From positions 62,001-126,000 of the forward strand of contig NZ_JAMPKY010000006.1 in assembly GCF_039962255.1 (NCBI RefSeq): a stretch of DNA of 64,000 bases, read 5' to 3'. The DNA is from Leptolyngbya subtilissima AS-A7. GTDB lineage: Bacteria > Cyanobacteriota > Cyanobacteriia > Phormidesmidales > Phormidesmidaceae. The notes below the pieces were generated by a model. The model had not been told where the DNA came from. It saw only the letters and a list, made by a program, of their open reading frames with translations, and searched no databases. Below are positions 56,000 through 64,000 of this stretch, in pieces. The translations under genes were made by a program, and so were the position numbers. How positions within the stretch are numbered: position 1 is the stretch's first letter; each line of letters opens with the position of its first letter.

Positions 56000-56941
56000 A
56001 TGCCATTGCGTCCTTTGCCCCGGCGGTCCCAGATGCCGTCAACTTATCGCCCGCGGTGGTGCTCGCTGGTGCCCGCCGGGCTGTTGGTGATCGCCACCGG
56101 CCTAACCCTCATTGCCTGGACCAGCAAACAACCCATAGACGCTGGCGCCGCGTTGATACCAGCAACTAGTCCTGTGCCAGTGCGGGGCCTCAAGAGGCTG
56201 TTTCGTCGCCACCCTCAACCGTTGCCACTGACAGTGCCGCCCCCAGTGATACCTCAGCCCCTGCCGCCCCAGCAAGCCTGGCCCGAACTACCGCTGGTGC
56301 AGGCCCAGCCCAAATTTAACGACCTCAACAGGGCTCACTGGGCCTGGCCGCTGCTGGCCGACCTGGCCCAGCGGGATTTGGTGTCGGGTTTTCCCGACGG
56401 CACCTTTCGCCCCAGGGCGGCAATGACGCGAGCTGAATTTGCCGCCCAGCTGGCCCAGCTCTTTAATCTCCCCCCCGCTCACTCCTCGCTTCCGGTGCAG
56501 ACCTCATACTCAGATTTGAAGCCAGACCACTGGGCCTACAGGAGCGTGCAAAAGTCAGTAAACATGGGGTTTCTCAGCGGCCATCCAGAAGGAGACTTCC
56601 TGCCCGACCAACCGATCAGCCGCATTCAAGTGATCACGGCCCTGGCTGATGGGCTAGCGTTAACGTCTAGCCGCGCCGCCACCGAAGCGTTGGTGCCCTA
56701 CACCGATCGAGAGCAGGTACCAGTTTGGGCGATTCGTCAGCTAGTCGCAGCTACTGAAGCAGGCCTAGTGGTTAACTATCCAGAAATTACTACGCTGGCC
56801 CCCAACCGCCCCGCTAGCCGAGCCGAAGTGGCCGCCATGCTGCATCGATCGCTGGTCTACACAGGCAGTCTGCAAGCCATACCCTCGCCTTACATTGTGG
56901 AAAAGGCCAAGCTGCCATCATGGCATAGCGATAAGCCTTAG
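56000..56941 (+). CDS. Membrane-anchored protein with three SLH domains
   Basis: The 313-residue protein (an ATG at 56033 is an alternative start) has a basic start, a helix (LVPAGLLVIATGLTLIAWT), a Pro-rich linker, then three S-layer homology domains: 'FNDLNRAHWAWPLLADLAQRDLVSGFPDGTFRPRAAMTRAEFAAQL', 'YSDLKPDHWAYRSVQKSVNMGFLSGHPEGDFLPDQPISRIQV', and 'YTDREQVPVWAIRQLVAATEAGLVVN...RAEVAAML'. SLH domains bind pyruvylated or peptidoglycan-linked polymers. Probably a periplasmic wall-anchored protein. Confidence 0.9.
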   Translation: MPLRPLPRRSQMPSTYRPRWCSLVPAGLLVIATGLTLIAWTSKQPIDAGAALIPATSPVPVRGLKRLFRRHPQPLPLTVPPPVIPQPLPPQQAWPELPLVQAQPKFNDLNRAHWAWPLLADLAQRDLVSGFPDGTFRPRAAMTRAEFAAQLAQLFNLPPAHSSLPVQTSYSDLKPDHWAYRSVQKSVNMGFLSGHPEGDFLPDQPISRIQVITALADGLALTSSRAATEALVPYTDREQVPVWAIRQLVAATEAGLVVNYPEITTLAPNRPASRAEVAAMLHRSLVYTGSLQAIPSPYIVEKAKLPSWHSDKP

Positions 56942-56991
56942 CCCTACTGGAGCCCAGGTATGCCGACAGCCGAGAAACTACACCAGATTTC

Positions 56992-57513
56992 TTAAAACGA
57001 TGGTAGCGAGATGCCATCTAGGCCATCTTGCTCTAGGGTAGGCAGCTCTAATCGCTGGCTACGACGGGTACGCATGGCCAAGCGGTAGCTGACGCTTTGA
57101 AGCTCGGCTTGAAGCTGACGATTTTCGCGCTGAATTTCGGCTACCCGCTGCTTAACCGCCGCCATGCGGTCAGCAAACTTTTGTCGATAGACCGTGGGAA
57201 GTTCTTGTACGACCTGCTCCAACATGCGGGTGCGATCGGTCAACTCCTGCACCGTTTGCCGCAGCTGCAGCACTTCGCCGTCACGTTCTTCCAGCTGCCC
57301 TTGGTAAAAGTCAATCTGCTTTTCAACCCCCCGCAGCTGTTCGCGCAGAGCGGTCATCTCTGCCTGGTGCTGTTCAGACATCTCGGGGCTGGGCACAAAC
57401 CCAGTGTTGCCTTTCACTAGGCGAAACAGTTCCTGAGAAAGCTGCTGCACTAGCTGGTCACGAATGGCCAGCTCAGATTCGAGCCGGGCAATTTCTGCCT
57501 GCTGCTCGTTCAT
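56992..57513 (-). CDS. Coiled-coil hypothetical protein
   Basis: From ATG 57513 (MNEQQAEIARLESELAIRD) it is 173 residues; the frame runs on 21 codons 5'. Nearly the whole protein is heptad-rich coiled coil (ARLESELAIRDQLVQQLSQELFRLVKG; DFYQGQLEERDGEVLQLRQTVQELTDRTRMLEQVVQEL). The C terminus has a Ser/Arg-rich 'RSQRLELPTLEQDGLDGISLPSF' tail. It may be a structural or scaffold protein; function unknown. Confidence 0.7.
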   Translation of the reverse strand: MNEQQAEIARLESELAIRDQLVQQLSQELFRLVKGNTGFVPSPEMSEQHQAEMTALREQLRGVEKQIDFYQGQLEERDGEVLQLRQTVQELTDRTRMLEQVVQELPTVYRQKFADRMAAVKQRVAEIQRENRQLQAELQSVSYRLAMRTRRSQRLELPTLEQDGLDGISLPSF

Positions 57514-57750
57514 ATCAGCATATGAAGACTGCGCCACAAGATTACTCCCACACCAAACGACTAACCTGCTACCCAATGCACCAAAAGCCTGAATTATGCC
57601 CTCTATCCCGGCTCAACTAGCTGCGCCCAAAATAATGTTGGGTGACCACAGCAAGACTTTGGCAGGGTTGGATTGAGTTGCTGCTAATTTATAGCACCTG
57701 TTTGAAAAGTTGGCACACTCAAAATTAAACTGGCCGACCTCTAAATCAAA

Positions 57751-57792
57751 GCCGCTGGTCAATCTCTTCCCTAAGGCAGACTGACCAGCGGC
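57751..57792 (-). terminator. Terminator of rpsF
   Basis: GCCGCTGGTCA and TGACCAGCGGC (11-bp stem) flank a 20-base loop. On the minus strand it is followed by TTTGATTT. Confidence 0.75.
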
Positions 57793-57820
57793 AGATAGAC
57801 ATTTTACGGTGAAGTCAGTT

Positions 57821-58207
57821 CTACTCTTCTTCGCCAGTAGCGACGGTGACGTCGTCAGCGGCAACAGCGGCAACGGCCTCAGCGGGTTCTTCGACCGCTT
57901 CAGGCAGAGGTTCGTCAGACTCTTGCTTAACGGTCAGAAAGCGGATAACTTCCTCACTCAAACGCATGGCGCGCTCGAGAGGTGCGATCGCCCCCCCAGG
58001 CCCGGTATAGTTCATCTGAATATAGATGCCTTCGCGGTGGCGATTAATTTCGTAGGCCAGACGGCGCTTGCCCCGGTGCTGGGTCTCCAAAATTGAAGCA
58101 CCCTGGTCCTTCAGCATGGTTTGATATTTGCCAATAGTCGCATCAATCGCCTCATCATTTAGATCGGGGCGCAGGATGTACATTGTCTCGTACATGTAGG
58201 CTGTCAT
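57821..58207 (-). CDS. rpsF: 30S ribosomal protein S6
   Basis: The start is ATG 58207 ([16 protein letters not shown]), with AAGGAG upstream. The 128-residue protein carries the S6 core ([52 protein letters not shown], then '[18 protein letters not shown]'). A 30-residue acidic Ala/Glu/Val tail follows, as in other cyanobacterial S6 proteins. S6 binds S18 and 16S rRNA on the platform. It stands alone. Confidence 0.97.
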   Translation of the reverse strand: MTAYMYETMYILRPDLNDEAIDATIGKYQTMLKDQGASILETQHRGKRRLAYEINRHREGIYIQMNYTGPGGAIAPLERAMRLSEEVIRFLTVKQESDEPLPEAVEEPAEAVAAVAADDVTVATGEEE

Positions 58208-58366
58208 GAAAACTCCTTGTGGACATAATGGCCTTTGCAGCCAAAAATAGGCATAAATAAGCCTTTGTAGCCGCTTAGCCACTCGCTTACCCATGCCTCA
58301 CGTATTGGCGCAAAGACAAGGATCTACAATCATACCAAGAATTAGCAGGCCAAGAGTTAGAAAATT

Positions 58367-59143
58367 ATGGCGCAACGCTACGTTAGGGTTCAGTCTCAAA
58401 CCGGGCAACTGCATTATGGCCTGCTGCGCCCCGATCGCAGTGTGCAGGTGCTAGATGCACCCCCCTGGTTACAGGGACAGCCTACCGAGGTCGAGCTATT
58501 GCCCGGCAGCTATGACCTGCTGGCCCCCTGTGCTCCTTCTAAGGTAGTGGCTGTGGGGAAAAACTATGCCGCCCACGCCGCCGAGATGGGTACCGAAGCC
58601 CCGCCCGAACCCCTGCTATTTATCAAACCCTCGACGGCGGTTACCGCCACTGGGGCTCCCATCTACTACCCGCCCCAATCGACCCAAGTCGATTACGAAG
58701 GCGAGTTGGCCGTGGTAATCGGCGATCGCTGCGCCCATGTACCGCCCGAAGCCGCCCGCGCCAAAATTTGGGGCTACACCATCGCCAACGACGTTACCGC
58801 CCGTGACCTGCAAAAGCGCGACAGCCAGTGGACCCGCGCCAAGGGTTTTGATACCTTTTGCCCCCTCGGCCCCTGGATTGTGCGGGAGCTCAGCGCTGGA
58901 GCGCTGCTTCAAACCTTTCTCAACGGCCAAGCAGCACCCGTACAGTCAGCCTCGATCGAAGAAATGATCTATAGCCCTGACTATCTGGTGGCCTACATCA
59001 GCGAGATCATGACTCTGCTGCCCGGAGACGTGATCCTAACGGGTACCCCAGCCGGGGTCGGTCCGCTTAGGGTTGGTGACCAGATCAGAGTAGAAATCGA
59101 AGGTATTGGCGCGCTCGAGAATACTGTGGCTTTGCGCCCCTAG
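58367..59143 (+). CDS. Fumarylacetoacetate hydrolase-family protein
   Basis: The 258-residue protein has the FAH fold: 'KVVAVGKNYAAHAAEMG', 'PLLFIKPSTAV', metal ligands in 'VDYEGELAVVIGD' (two Glu) and 'YTIANDVTARDLQ', and 'TGTPAGVGPLRVGDQIRVEIEGIG'. Members include fumarylpyruvate hydrolase, acylpyruvases and oxaloacetate decarboxylases. It need not belong to homogentisate breakdown despite hppD at 47 kb. The last four bases overlap the convergent Tic20 gene. Confidence 0.92.
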   Translation: MAQRYVRVQSQTGQLHYGLLRPDRSVQVLDAPPWLQGQPTEVELLPGSYDLLAPCAPSKVVAVGKNYAAHAAEMGTEAPPEPLLFIKPSTAVTATGAPIYYPPQSTQVDYEGELAVVIGDRCAHVPPEAARAKIWGYTIANDVTARDLQKRDSQWTRAKGFDTFCPLGPWIVRELSAGALLQTFLNGQAAPVQSASIEEMIYSPDYLVAYISEIMTLLPGDVILTGTPAGVGPLRVGDQIRVEIEGIGALENTVALRP

Positions 59144-59634
59144 CGCACCTGCATGTGCACAGCCTCGGAAATCGTTGGAATCTCGGCATAGAGACCCCGG
59201 AAGGTCTGCACCAAAGAGTAGCCAACCGAAATCAACATGCCGAGAAACAACATATTGGACAGTGTGCTAAACAGCAGTTCCCCGAACAGGCTAGGGTCTA
59301 GCAGGCTGAGAATGAGGCTAAACACCGCCAAAATGATGCTTAGCAAAATCGCTTGCATAGTGTTGAAGCGAATAAATCGGCTGATGTTTTCGTTGCGCAC
59401 AACCAGCAAGATTAACGCAAAAAACACGATTAGCCCAAAGAAGGGAATTGTGCTTTCTAGGGTGCCATAGACGGCAATTAGGGGAGACAGGGGCAGCAGC
59501 AAAAACCCAAACACCGGAAACTGGCTGATTAGCTGAAGGCCGTAGGGTAGCCCAGCCGTAACCGGCAAAATATAGGGCAGGGCCGCCAGAATGCGATCCA
59601 AGATAGTGGGATTTGGGGAACTGCTCCAAGTCAT
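59140..59634 (-). CDS. Tic20-family membrane protein
   Basis: The 164-residue protein has four membrane helices. 'RILAALPYILPVTAGLPYGLQLISQFP', 'RFIRFNTMQAILLSIILAVFSLIL' and 'LFLGMLISVGYSLVQTFRGLYAEIPTISEAVHMQVR' are Tic20 hallmarks (helix IV ends with the 'IPTISEA..MQVR' motif). In chloroplasts Tic20 is part of the inner-envelope import machinery; the role in cyanobacteria is unknown. Confidence 0.93.
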   Translation of the reverse strand: MTWSSSPNPTILDRILAALPYILPVTAGLPYGLQLISQFPVFGFLLLPLSPLIAVYGTLESTIPFFGLIVFFALILLVVRNENISRFIRFNTMQAILLSIILAVFSLILSLLDPSLFGELLFSTLSNMLFLGMLISVGYSLVQTFRGLYAEIPTISEAVHMQVR

Positions 59635-59731
59635 TGGTTTTCTCCAGACAAACGCTAAGGGCTACCAGGCTATAGCCTTACCATATCGTAAATCTATGAT
59701 TTGCCGGAGAGACGAGGTATACGGTTCAGGG

Positions 59732-59760
59732 TACGGAGAACAACCCTATGGGGTTCCGTA
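59732..59760. repeat. Intergenic hairpin upstream of the Tic20 gene
   Basis: TACGG (59732-59736) pairs with CCGTA (59756-59760), with an inner AACCC / GGGTT stem. Unclear relation to R1-R3. Confidence 0.45.
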
Positions 59761-59783
59761 TCTCCACCCTCAACTTGTGATCT

Positions 59784-59981
59784 TTAACCAATATCAGCCA
59801 CCCGAAAGCCCATCTGGCACTCAAATTGAGCGGGCTGAGCCTGGTCTAGACTGGTCACTGGGCGACCACAGCGCAGTTTACCCTGCTGCCAGCGGGGCTG
59901 CCCGTGGCGATCGGCCATCAGGCAGTTGCAGCACACGGTCTGGGGCGAGATGAGTTGGTTGTCGGTCATTAGCACCAGCAT
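59784..59981 (-). CDS. Small Cys-rich conserved protein
   Basis: ATG 59981 is used, as GGGAGG sits eight or nine bases upstream. The 65-residue product has 'TVCCNCLMADRHGQPRWQQGKLRCGRP' and 'FECQMGFRVADIG'. The cysteine arrangement (CCNC...C...C) suggests zinc or iron-sulfur binding. I recall this pattern in small cyanobacterial proteins of unknown function. It is monocistronic and faces the Tic20 gene direction. Confidence 0.65.
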   Translation of the reverse strand: MLVLMTDNQLISPQTVCCNCLMADRHGQPRWQQGKLRCGRPVTSLDQAQPAQFECQMGFRVADIG

Positions 59982-60119
59982 AATGGTCACCTCCCTAATT
60001 TCGGGGTTAACCTGACCTTTCCCTAATCTTAGGATGCCTTACGGGAGATGCTGTGTGCTGGCATACGCAATCAAACTCAATCGGTCAACGCAACCCACAA
60101 TATAAATTGTTGAGTTAGG

Positions 60120-60161
60120 AAATCGTTGTCGGACGCTGCGTGCAGCGTCCGACAACGATTT
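60120..60161 (-). terminator. Perfect 20-bp hairpin downstream of crhR
   Basis: AAATCGTTGTCGGACGCTGC pairs exactly with its reverse complement around a two-base GT. It lies 18 bases past the crhR stop. It lacks a clear U-run, so it may terminate or protect the rimO-crhR message. Confidence 0.65.
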
Positions 60162-60178
60162 GCCGGCAAGTAATCCCT

Positions 60179-61588
60179 CTATTCCTTAGCCTTGCTGACT
60201 TCGCGCGGCTCGGGGGAGATGCCTTTGCGTTTCTTGGGTAGGGGCACACCACCCTCAGACACCTCGGGTTCGCTGCTGTGGTGCTCGCGCTGCCAAGCTG
60301 GGACAGTCTGGTCGTAGGCCATCTGCAAAGCAGCAGCAGCGACGGTACGCAGGTCGTACTCTTCACTGAGCTGAGACACTATCGGCAAAAATGACGCCAG
60401 CCGCTCACTGGTAATTGCCTCGCGCACCTGACTGCGTAGCCGCTCCAGGTTGCGAGCGGCAATTTCAGCCCGGGTGGGAATTTTGACCAGAGTCATAGGC
60501 TGCTTAGTATGGCGCTCAATCTGCCGCAGCTTGTACTTTTCTAGGGGTGTCACCAAGGAAATCGCAACACCTTTCTTGCCCGCTCGTCCGGTGCGGCCGA
60601 TGCGGTGCACGTAGCTCTCCATGGCATCGGGCATGTCGAAGTTGATCACGTGGGTGAGATCGTCAACGTGCAGACCCCGGGCAGCGATATCGGTCGCAAC
60701 TACCAGCTTCACCTGCTGCTGGCGAAACCGCATCAGCAGCCGTTCACGTTGGGACTGGCTAAGGTCACCGTGGTACTCATCGACGCTGTAGCCCGCCGCT
60801 TGAAGCTGGCGGGTGAGATCGCCAGCGGTGCGACGGGTACGCACAAAGATAATTGCGGTTTCGGGATCCTCTAGCTCCAGGATGGGCTGGAGGGCGCGCA
60901 CCTTGGTCCAGCCCCGGGGCACGATGTAGCTCACCTGCTGAATCTGCTTAGGCGAGGCCTTGGGCGACTGCACCGTGACGGTCACGGGAGACTGCAAAAA
61001 CTTGGTGGCCAGCTCCCGAATAGCGGGAGCCATGGTGGCAGAGAAGAAGGCCGTTTGCCGCTCGGCGGGGGCTTTGCTGAGAATTTTTTCAACGTCTTGA
61101 ATAAAGCCCATGTTGAGCATTTCATCGGCTTCGTCAAGCACGAGCCAGCCCAGGCTTTTAAGGTTGAGGCTGCCTCGATTGAGCATGTCGAGCACGCGGC
61201 CTGGAGTGCCCACTACAATCTGAGTCCCCCGCCGAAGCTGCTCCTGCTGGCGCTCGATGGACTGGCCGCCGTAGATGGCTAGCACCTTAGGGCGACCGTC
61301 GATGCGAAAGCCGCGCATGGCTTGGCACACCTGAATAGCCAGCTCGCGGGTGGGTGTCAGCACTAGCACCTGCACGGCGGGATTACTGGCATCGACCTGC
61401 TCCATTAAGGGCAGAGCAAAGGCAGCAGTTTTGCCGGTGCCGGTTTGGGCCTGACCGATCAGGTCTCGCCCTGAGAGCAGGTGAGGAATGGCCTCTGCCT
61501 GAATAGCGGTGGGTTCGTCGTAGCCCATGCTTTCGAGATGGCTAACACGGGCTGCAGATAACCCCAAACTGGCAAACGATAAGGTCAT
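60179..61588 (-). CDS. crhR: DEAD-box RNA helicase CrhR
   Basis: The 469-residue helicase has Q-motif EPTAIQAEAIP, Walker A AQTGTGKT (48-55), PTREL, TPGR, canonical DEAD (152-155), SAT, 'ATDIAARGLHVDD' and [11 protein letters not shown] CrhR-type C-terminal extension follows (residues ~360-469; 'TKQPMTLVKIPTRAEIAARNLERLRSQVREAI'). It stands directly downstream of rimO, as in the conserved cyanobacterial rimO-crhR operon, where CrhR is cold- and redox-responsive and autoregulated. AAGGA precedes its ATG. A 46-base gap separates it from rimO. Confidence 0.95.
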   Translation of the reverse strand: MTLSFASLGLSAARVSHLESMGYDEPTAIQAEAIPHLLSGRDLIGQAQTGTGKTAAFALPLMEQVDASNPAVQVLVLTPTRELAIQVCQAMRGFRIDGRPKVLAIYGGQSIERQQEQLRRGTQIVVGTPGRVLDMLNRGSLNLKSLGWLVLDEADEMLNMGFIQDVEKILSKAPAERQTAFFSATMAPAIRELATKFLQSPVTVTVQSPKASPKQIQQVSYIVPRGWTKVRALQPILELEDPETAIIFVRTRRTAGDLTRQLQAAGYSVDEYHGDLSQSQRERLLMRFRQQQVKLVVATDIAARGLHVDDLTHVINFDMPDAMESYVHRIGRTGRAGKKGVAISLVTPLEKYKLRQIERHTKQPMTLVKIPTRAEIAARNLERLRSQVREAITSERLASFLPIVSQLSEEYDLRTVAAAALQMAYDQTVPAWQREHHSSEPEVSEGGVPLPKKRKGISPEPREVSKAKE

Positions 61589-61634
61589 GATGATTCCTTG
61601 AAGCAGTGGACAAAAAACGAAATATTGATAAAAC

Positions 61635-62987
61635 TCAGCGAGCCAGGCTTAGCAAGGACTCTGCGGATGGGATCGCGACGATTTCGCCAAACAAGTCGTA
61701 GGTGTCAGCGGCAGTAATTTTCACAGGGACAATCTGGTTGAGGGGAGCGGTGCCGGTCACGTAGACCAGACCGTCAACCTCAGGAGCAAAGCGATCGCTA
61801 CGACCGATCGCCATGCCCGTGGCTGGGTTCTCTTGCTCAATCAACACATCTACTACGCGGCCAATGTGGGCGCGGTTATGCTCCCAAGCAATGGGCTGCT
61901 GGGCCAGCATGAGCGCCTCACGACGGCGATCGCGCTCGTCCTGGGGTACCTGGTTGGGCAGGCTGTAGGCAGGGGTGCCTTCCTCAGCGGAGAAGCTGAA
62001 CACGCCAACGTGGTCAAAGCGATGGCGCTCTACAAACTCCAGCAGATGCTCAACGTGGGCCTCGGTTTCACCAGGAAAGCCAACGATAAAGGTGGTGCGC
62101 AGCACAGCCTCGGGAAGAGCCTCTTTAATACGGTGGATAACATTGTCGTTAACCTGTCCCTGCCACGGACGGTTCATGGCCCGCAGCACCTCGGGGTGCG
62201 AGTGCTGCAGGGGCAGATCGAGGTAGGGCAGCACGTTGGGGGTTTCTCGAATGGCGGCCAGCACCTCGGGAGTGAGGCCGGTGGGGTAGGCGTAGTGCAT
62301 GCGCACCCAGGGCACGTCTACTTCACCCAACGCCCGCAGCAGCTCGGCCAGGCGAGGCTTGCCGTAGAGGTCCATGCCGTAGTTGGTGGTAATTTGGGAG
62401 ATCAGAACCAGCTCCTGTACGCCCTCGGCAGCCAGCTGGTGGGCCTCGGCCACGATAGACTCAATGGTGCGCGATCGCTGGTTGCCGCGCAGGTGCGGAA
62501 TAATGCAGAACGCGCAGCGGTAGTCACAGCCCTCCGCCACCCGCAGGTAGGCCACGCTAGAGGCGGTAGTGCGGTAACGAGGCACGGTTTCATCAGCAAT
62601 GTAAGTGGGTTCAGGAGAAACAATCTTCACCCGCTCGCCCGCTTCGGCCCGCTCAATCACTTCCACAATGCGGTTGTAGTCGCCAGTGCCGACTAAGGCC
62701 ACGGCCTCAGGAATTTCTTCTAGCAACTCATTTTGAAAGTGCTGGGCCAGACAGCCTGTGATCACGACTTTCTTTTGAGCAGCAGCCAGCTCAACCAAGG
62801 TGCGCACCGACTCTTCCCGCGCTTCTTGGATAAAACTACAGGTGTTGACTACAACGTAGTCGGCCAACTCTTCGTTGGCATCGACTTGATAGCCCGCCTG
62901 CACTAGCAAACCGAGCATGTGCTCGGTATCAACCCGGTTTTTTTCGCAGCCCAGGTGGTTAAACGCAACCGTTGGCTTCAGCCCCAT
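61635..62987 (-). CDS. rimO: Ribosomal protein S12 methylthiotransferase RimO
   Basis: RimO methylthiolates Asp88 of ribosomal protein S12 using two [4Fe-4S] clusters and S-adenosylmethionine. From ATG 62987 it is 450 residues. The N-terminal MTTase domain has [10 protein letters not shown] and [16 protein letters not shown]; the radical-SAM core has C154-D-Y-R-C158-A-F-C161; '[12 protein letters not shown]' and a C-terminal TRAM domain follow. First gene of the rimO-crhR operon. Confidence 0.97.
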   Translation of the reverse strand: MGLKPTVAFNHLGCEKNRVDTEHMLGLLVQAGYQVDANEELADYVVVNTCSFIQEAREESVRTLVELAAAQKKVVITGCLAQHFQNELLEEIPEAVALVGTGDYNRIVEVIERAEAGERVKIVSPEPTYIADETVPRYRTTASSVAYLRVAEGCDYRCAFCIIPHLRGNQRSRTIESIVAEAHQLAAEGVQELVLISQITTNYGMDLYGKPRLAELLRALGEVDVPWVRMHYAYPTGLTPEVLAAIRETPNVLPYLDLPLQHSHPEVLRAMNRPWQGQVNDNVIHRIKEALPEAVLRTTFIVGFPGETEAHVEHLLEFVERHRFDHVGVFSFSAEEGTPAYSLPNQVPQDERDRRREALMLAQQPIAWEHNRAHIGRVVDVLIEQENPATGMAIGRSDRFAPEVDGLVYVTGTAPLNQIVPVKITAADTYDLFGEIVAIPSAESLLSLAR

Positions 62988-63014
62988 GGTGTCTCTCAGT
63001 GTGTAACATGCCAA

Positions 63015-63341
63015 TCATGCCAAAAGCTTTGGGTTGTAGAGTAGACTTAACCACGCTAAGCCACTGGTAAACCGTTCCATCTCGGTACCAGCACCACTAA
63101 CACCATCGCTCAGGCATCCATCAATCCTGTGTTGACGAATTGCCCAGCAAATCTTTTGGCCAATGGCACCAGGGGGCAATACAAATTAACACTCATAAAT
63201 AATACATCACAAAAGCAGGGGATGGCCTAAATCGCGTCCCCGGGATTGATATGCTGATAGGGTGGGTTGGGCCTGAGTCTGCTGCGGCGGGCTAGGTCAA
63301 CCTGAAGTTCTATACGTTAGGCGAGTCCAGGCAAAATTCAC
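63015..63341. other. Divergent region between rimO and btpA
   Basis: About 330 bases with no gene. It must contain the rimO-crhR promoter and leader and the btpA promoter. I see no certain promoter hexamers. In Synechocystis the rimO-crhR leader has regulatory importance, so this region is a candidate for that. Confidence 0.45.
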
Positions 63342-64000
63342 GTGGACTTAATCAAAGTCTTTAACACCCACAACCCGGTCATTGGGGTATTGCACCTGCT
63401 GCCCCTGCCAACGTCTCCCCGCTGGCAGGGAGACCTACAGGCTGTTGTCGATCGCGCCGAGCAGGAGGCCACGGCCCTCGCCTCGGGCGGCGTGCACGGC
63501 ATTATTGTGGAAAACTTTTTTGACGCCCCTTTTACTAAGGGGGCCGTGGACCCAGCGGTGGTCAGCGCCATGGGTCTGGTGGTGCAGCGCTTGCAGACCC
63601 TGGTCACAGTGCCCATCGGTATCAACGTACTGCGCAACGATGCCCGTAGTGCTCTAGCGATCGCCACTTGCACTGGGGCTGCTTTCATTCGGGTCAACGT
63701 GCTTACGGGCGTGATGGCTACTGACCAGGGATTGATCGAAGGCTGCGCCCACGATCTGCTGCGCTACCGCAAAGAGCTGGGCAGCTCAGTGCAGATTCTG
63801 GCCGATGTGCTGGTCAAGCATGCCCGACCCCTGGGATCGCCCAACCTCACCACGGCGGTGCAGGAGACGATCCACCGAGGTCTGGCGGACGGCATTATTT
63901 TGTCGGGCTGGGCGACGGGCAGCCCGCCCAGCCTAGAAGATTTAGAACTGGCTAAGGCTGCAGCGGGCGATCGCCCTGTCTTCATTGGTAGCGGTGCCGA
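63342..64000 (+). CDS. btpA: BtpA, photosystem I biogenesis protein (3' end outside window)
   Basis: The frame opens at GTG 63342 and continues past the right edge (219 codons seen). The segment 'DLIKVFNTHNPVIGVLHLLPLP', 'ALASGGVHGIIVENFFDAPF', 'PIGINVLRNDARSALAIATCTGAAFIRVNVLTGVMATDQG' and 'ADGIILSGWATGSPP' is BtpA, a TIM-barrel thylakoid-surface protein required for PsaA/PsaB accumulation in Synechocystis. Divergent from rimO. Confidence 0.95.
   Translation, partial: MDLIKVFNTHNPVIGVLHLLPLPTSPRWQGDLQAVVDRAEQEATALASGGVHGIIVENFFDAPFTKGAVDPAVVSAMGLVVQRLQTLVTVPIGINVLRNDARSALAIATCTGAAFIRVNVLTGVMATDQGLIEGCAHDLLRYRKELGSSVQILADVLVKHARPLGSPNLTTAVQETIHRGLADGIILSGWATGSPPSLEDLELAKAAAGDRPVFIGSGA

Noticed and set aside
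47220..59143. A homogentisate degradation pathway (hppD plus FAH-family gene)
   Set aside because: The two genes are 10 kb apart, no homogentisate dioxygenase or isomerase is present, and HPPD in cyanobacteria serves tocopherol synthesis.
61833..62696. 287-codon plus-strand frame opposite rimO
   Set aside because: It lies wholly within rimO, which has all catalytic motifs; composition is that of an antisense shadow.

Overview
The window is core chromosome of a cyanobacterium. It encodes PsaD, BtpA, the cyanobacterial gene pairs atpB-atpC and rimO-crhR, Ycf65/PSRP-3, a Tic20 homologue, a CPP1-like protein, HPPD and many small cyanobacteria-type hypothetical proteins. The octamer GCGATCGC (HIP1) recurs throughout. 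Gene content and fairly high GC suggest a non-heterocystous filamentous type such as Leptolyngbya, Nodosilinea or Phormidium; that placement is an inference, since no rRNA is present. I found no rRNA, tRNA, CRISPR array, prophage, transposase or insertion sequence. The gene at the left edge and btpA at the right edge are cut by the window.

Layout. 1-8.5 kb: a truncated conserved gene, small hypothetical genes, a DEAD-box helicase with a DECD motif, polyphosphate kinase, and ATP synthase beta/epsilon. 8.6-21 kb: Ycf65, a HAD hydrolase, a PEP-CTERM protein, a LysR regulator, threonine synthase, envelope hypotheticals (one PilP-like), a pseudouridine synthase, a VOC protein, ExbD and Dxs. 21-27.4 kb: a Cys-rich secreted protein, a DUF362 protein preceded by a 23-codon membrane microORF, RpsN, Uma2, Aat, and two HxlR regulators, each divergent from a redox enzyme (flavodoxin-fold protein; SDR). 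27.4-34 kb: glutamate dehydrogenase, a c-di-GMP GGDEF-EAL protein with an ethylene-receptor-like membrane domain, an RTX-GDSL hydrolase and a DMT exporter. 34-36.4 kb: groESL with K-box and CIRCE. 36.5-46 kb: a CPA2 antiporter, an ACT-malic enzyme, an efflux adaptor/permease operon with VOC and GNAT genes, and a Gfo/Idh oxidoreductase. 46-64 kb: HPPD, CPP1-like, a CPA1 antiporter, a TrkA-like protein, an SDR, psaD-trpE, an SLH protein, rpsF, an FAH-family enzyme, Tic20, rimO-crhR and btpA.

How the genes fit together. Most are housekeeping: photosynthesis and energy (psaD, btpA, atpB/C), isoprenoids and quinones (dxs, hppD), amino acids and carbon (thrC, trpE, gdhA, malic enzyme), translation and RNA (rpsN, rpsF, ycf65, rimO, crhR, aat), folding (groESL) and ion homeostasis (two antiporters, TrkA-like). 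Regulation is visible at groESL, at the two HxlR-controlled divergent units, at a 16-bp palindrome before the efflux operon, and at a CCCCCTAGGGGG palindrome between the TrkA-like gene and an SDR gene.

The best candidate for something unusual is the protein at 28868-30781. It joins an ethylene-receptor-type three-helix membrane domain to PAS-like, GGDEF and EAL domains. The Cys/His copper-ligand pair is kept, while the acidic and basic residues of the plant receptor are apparently both replaced.
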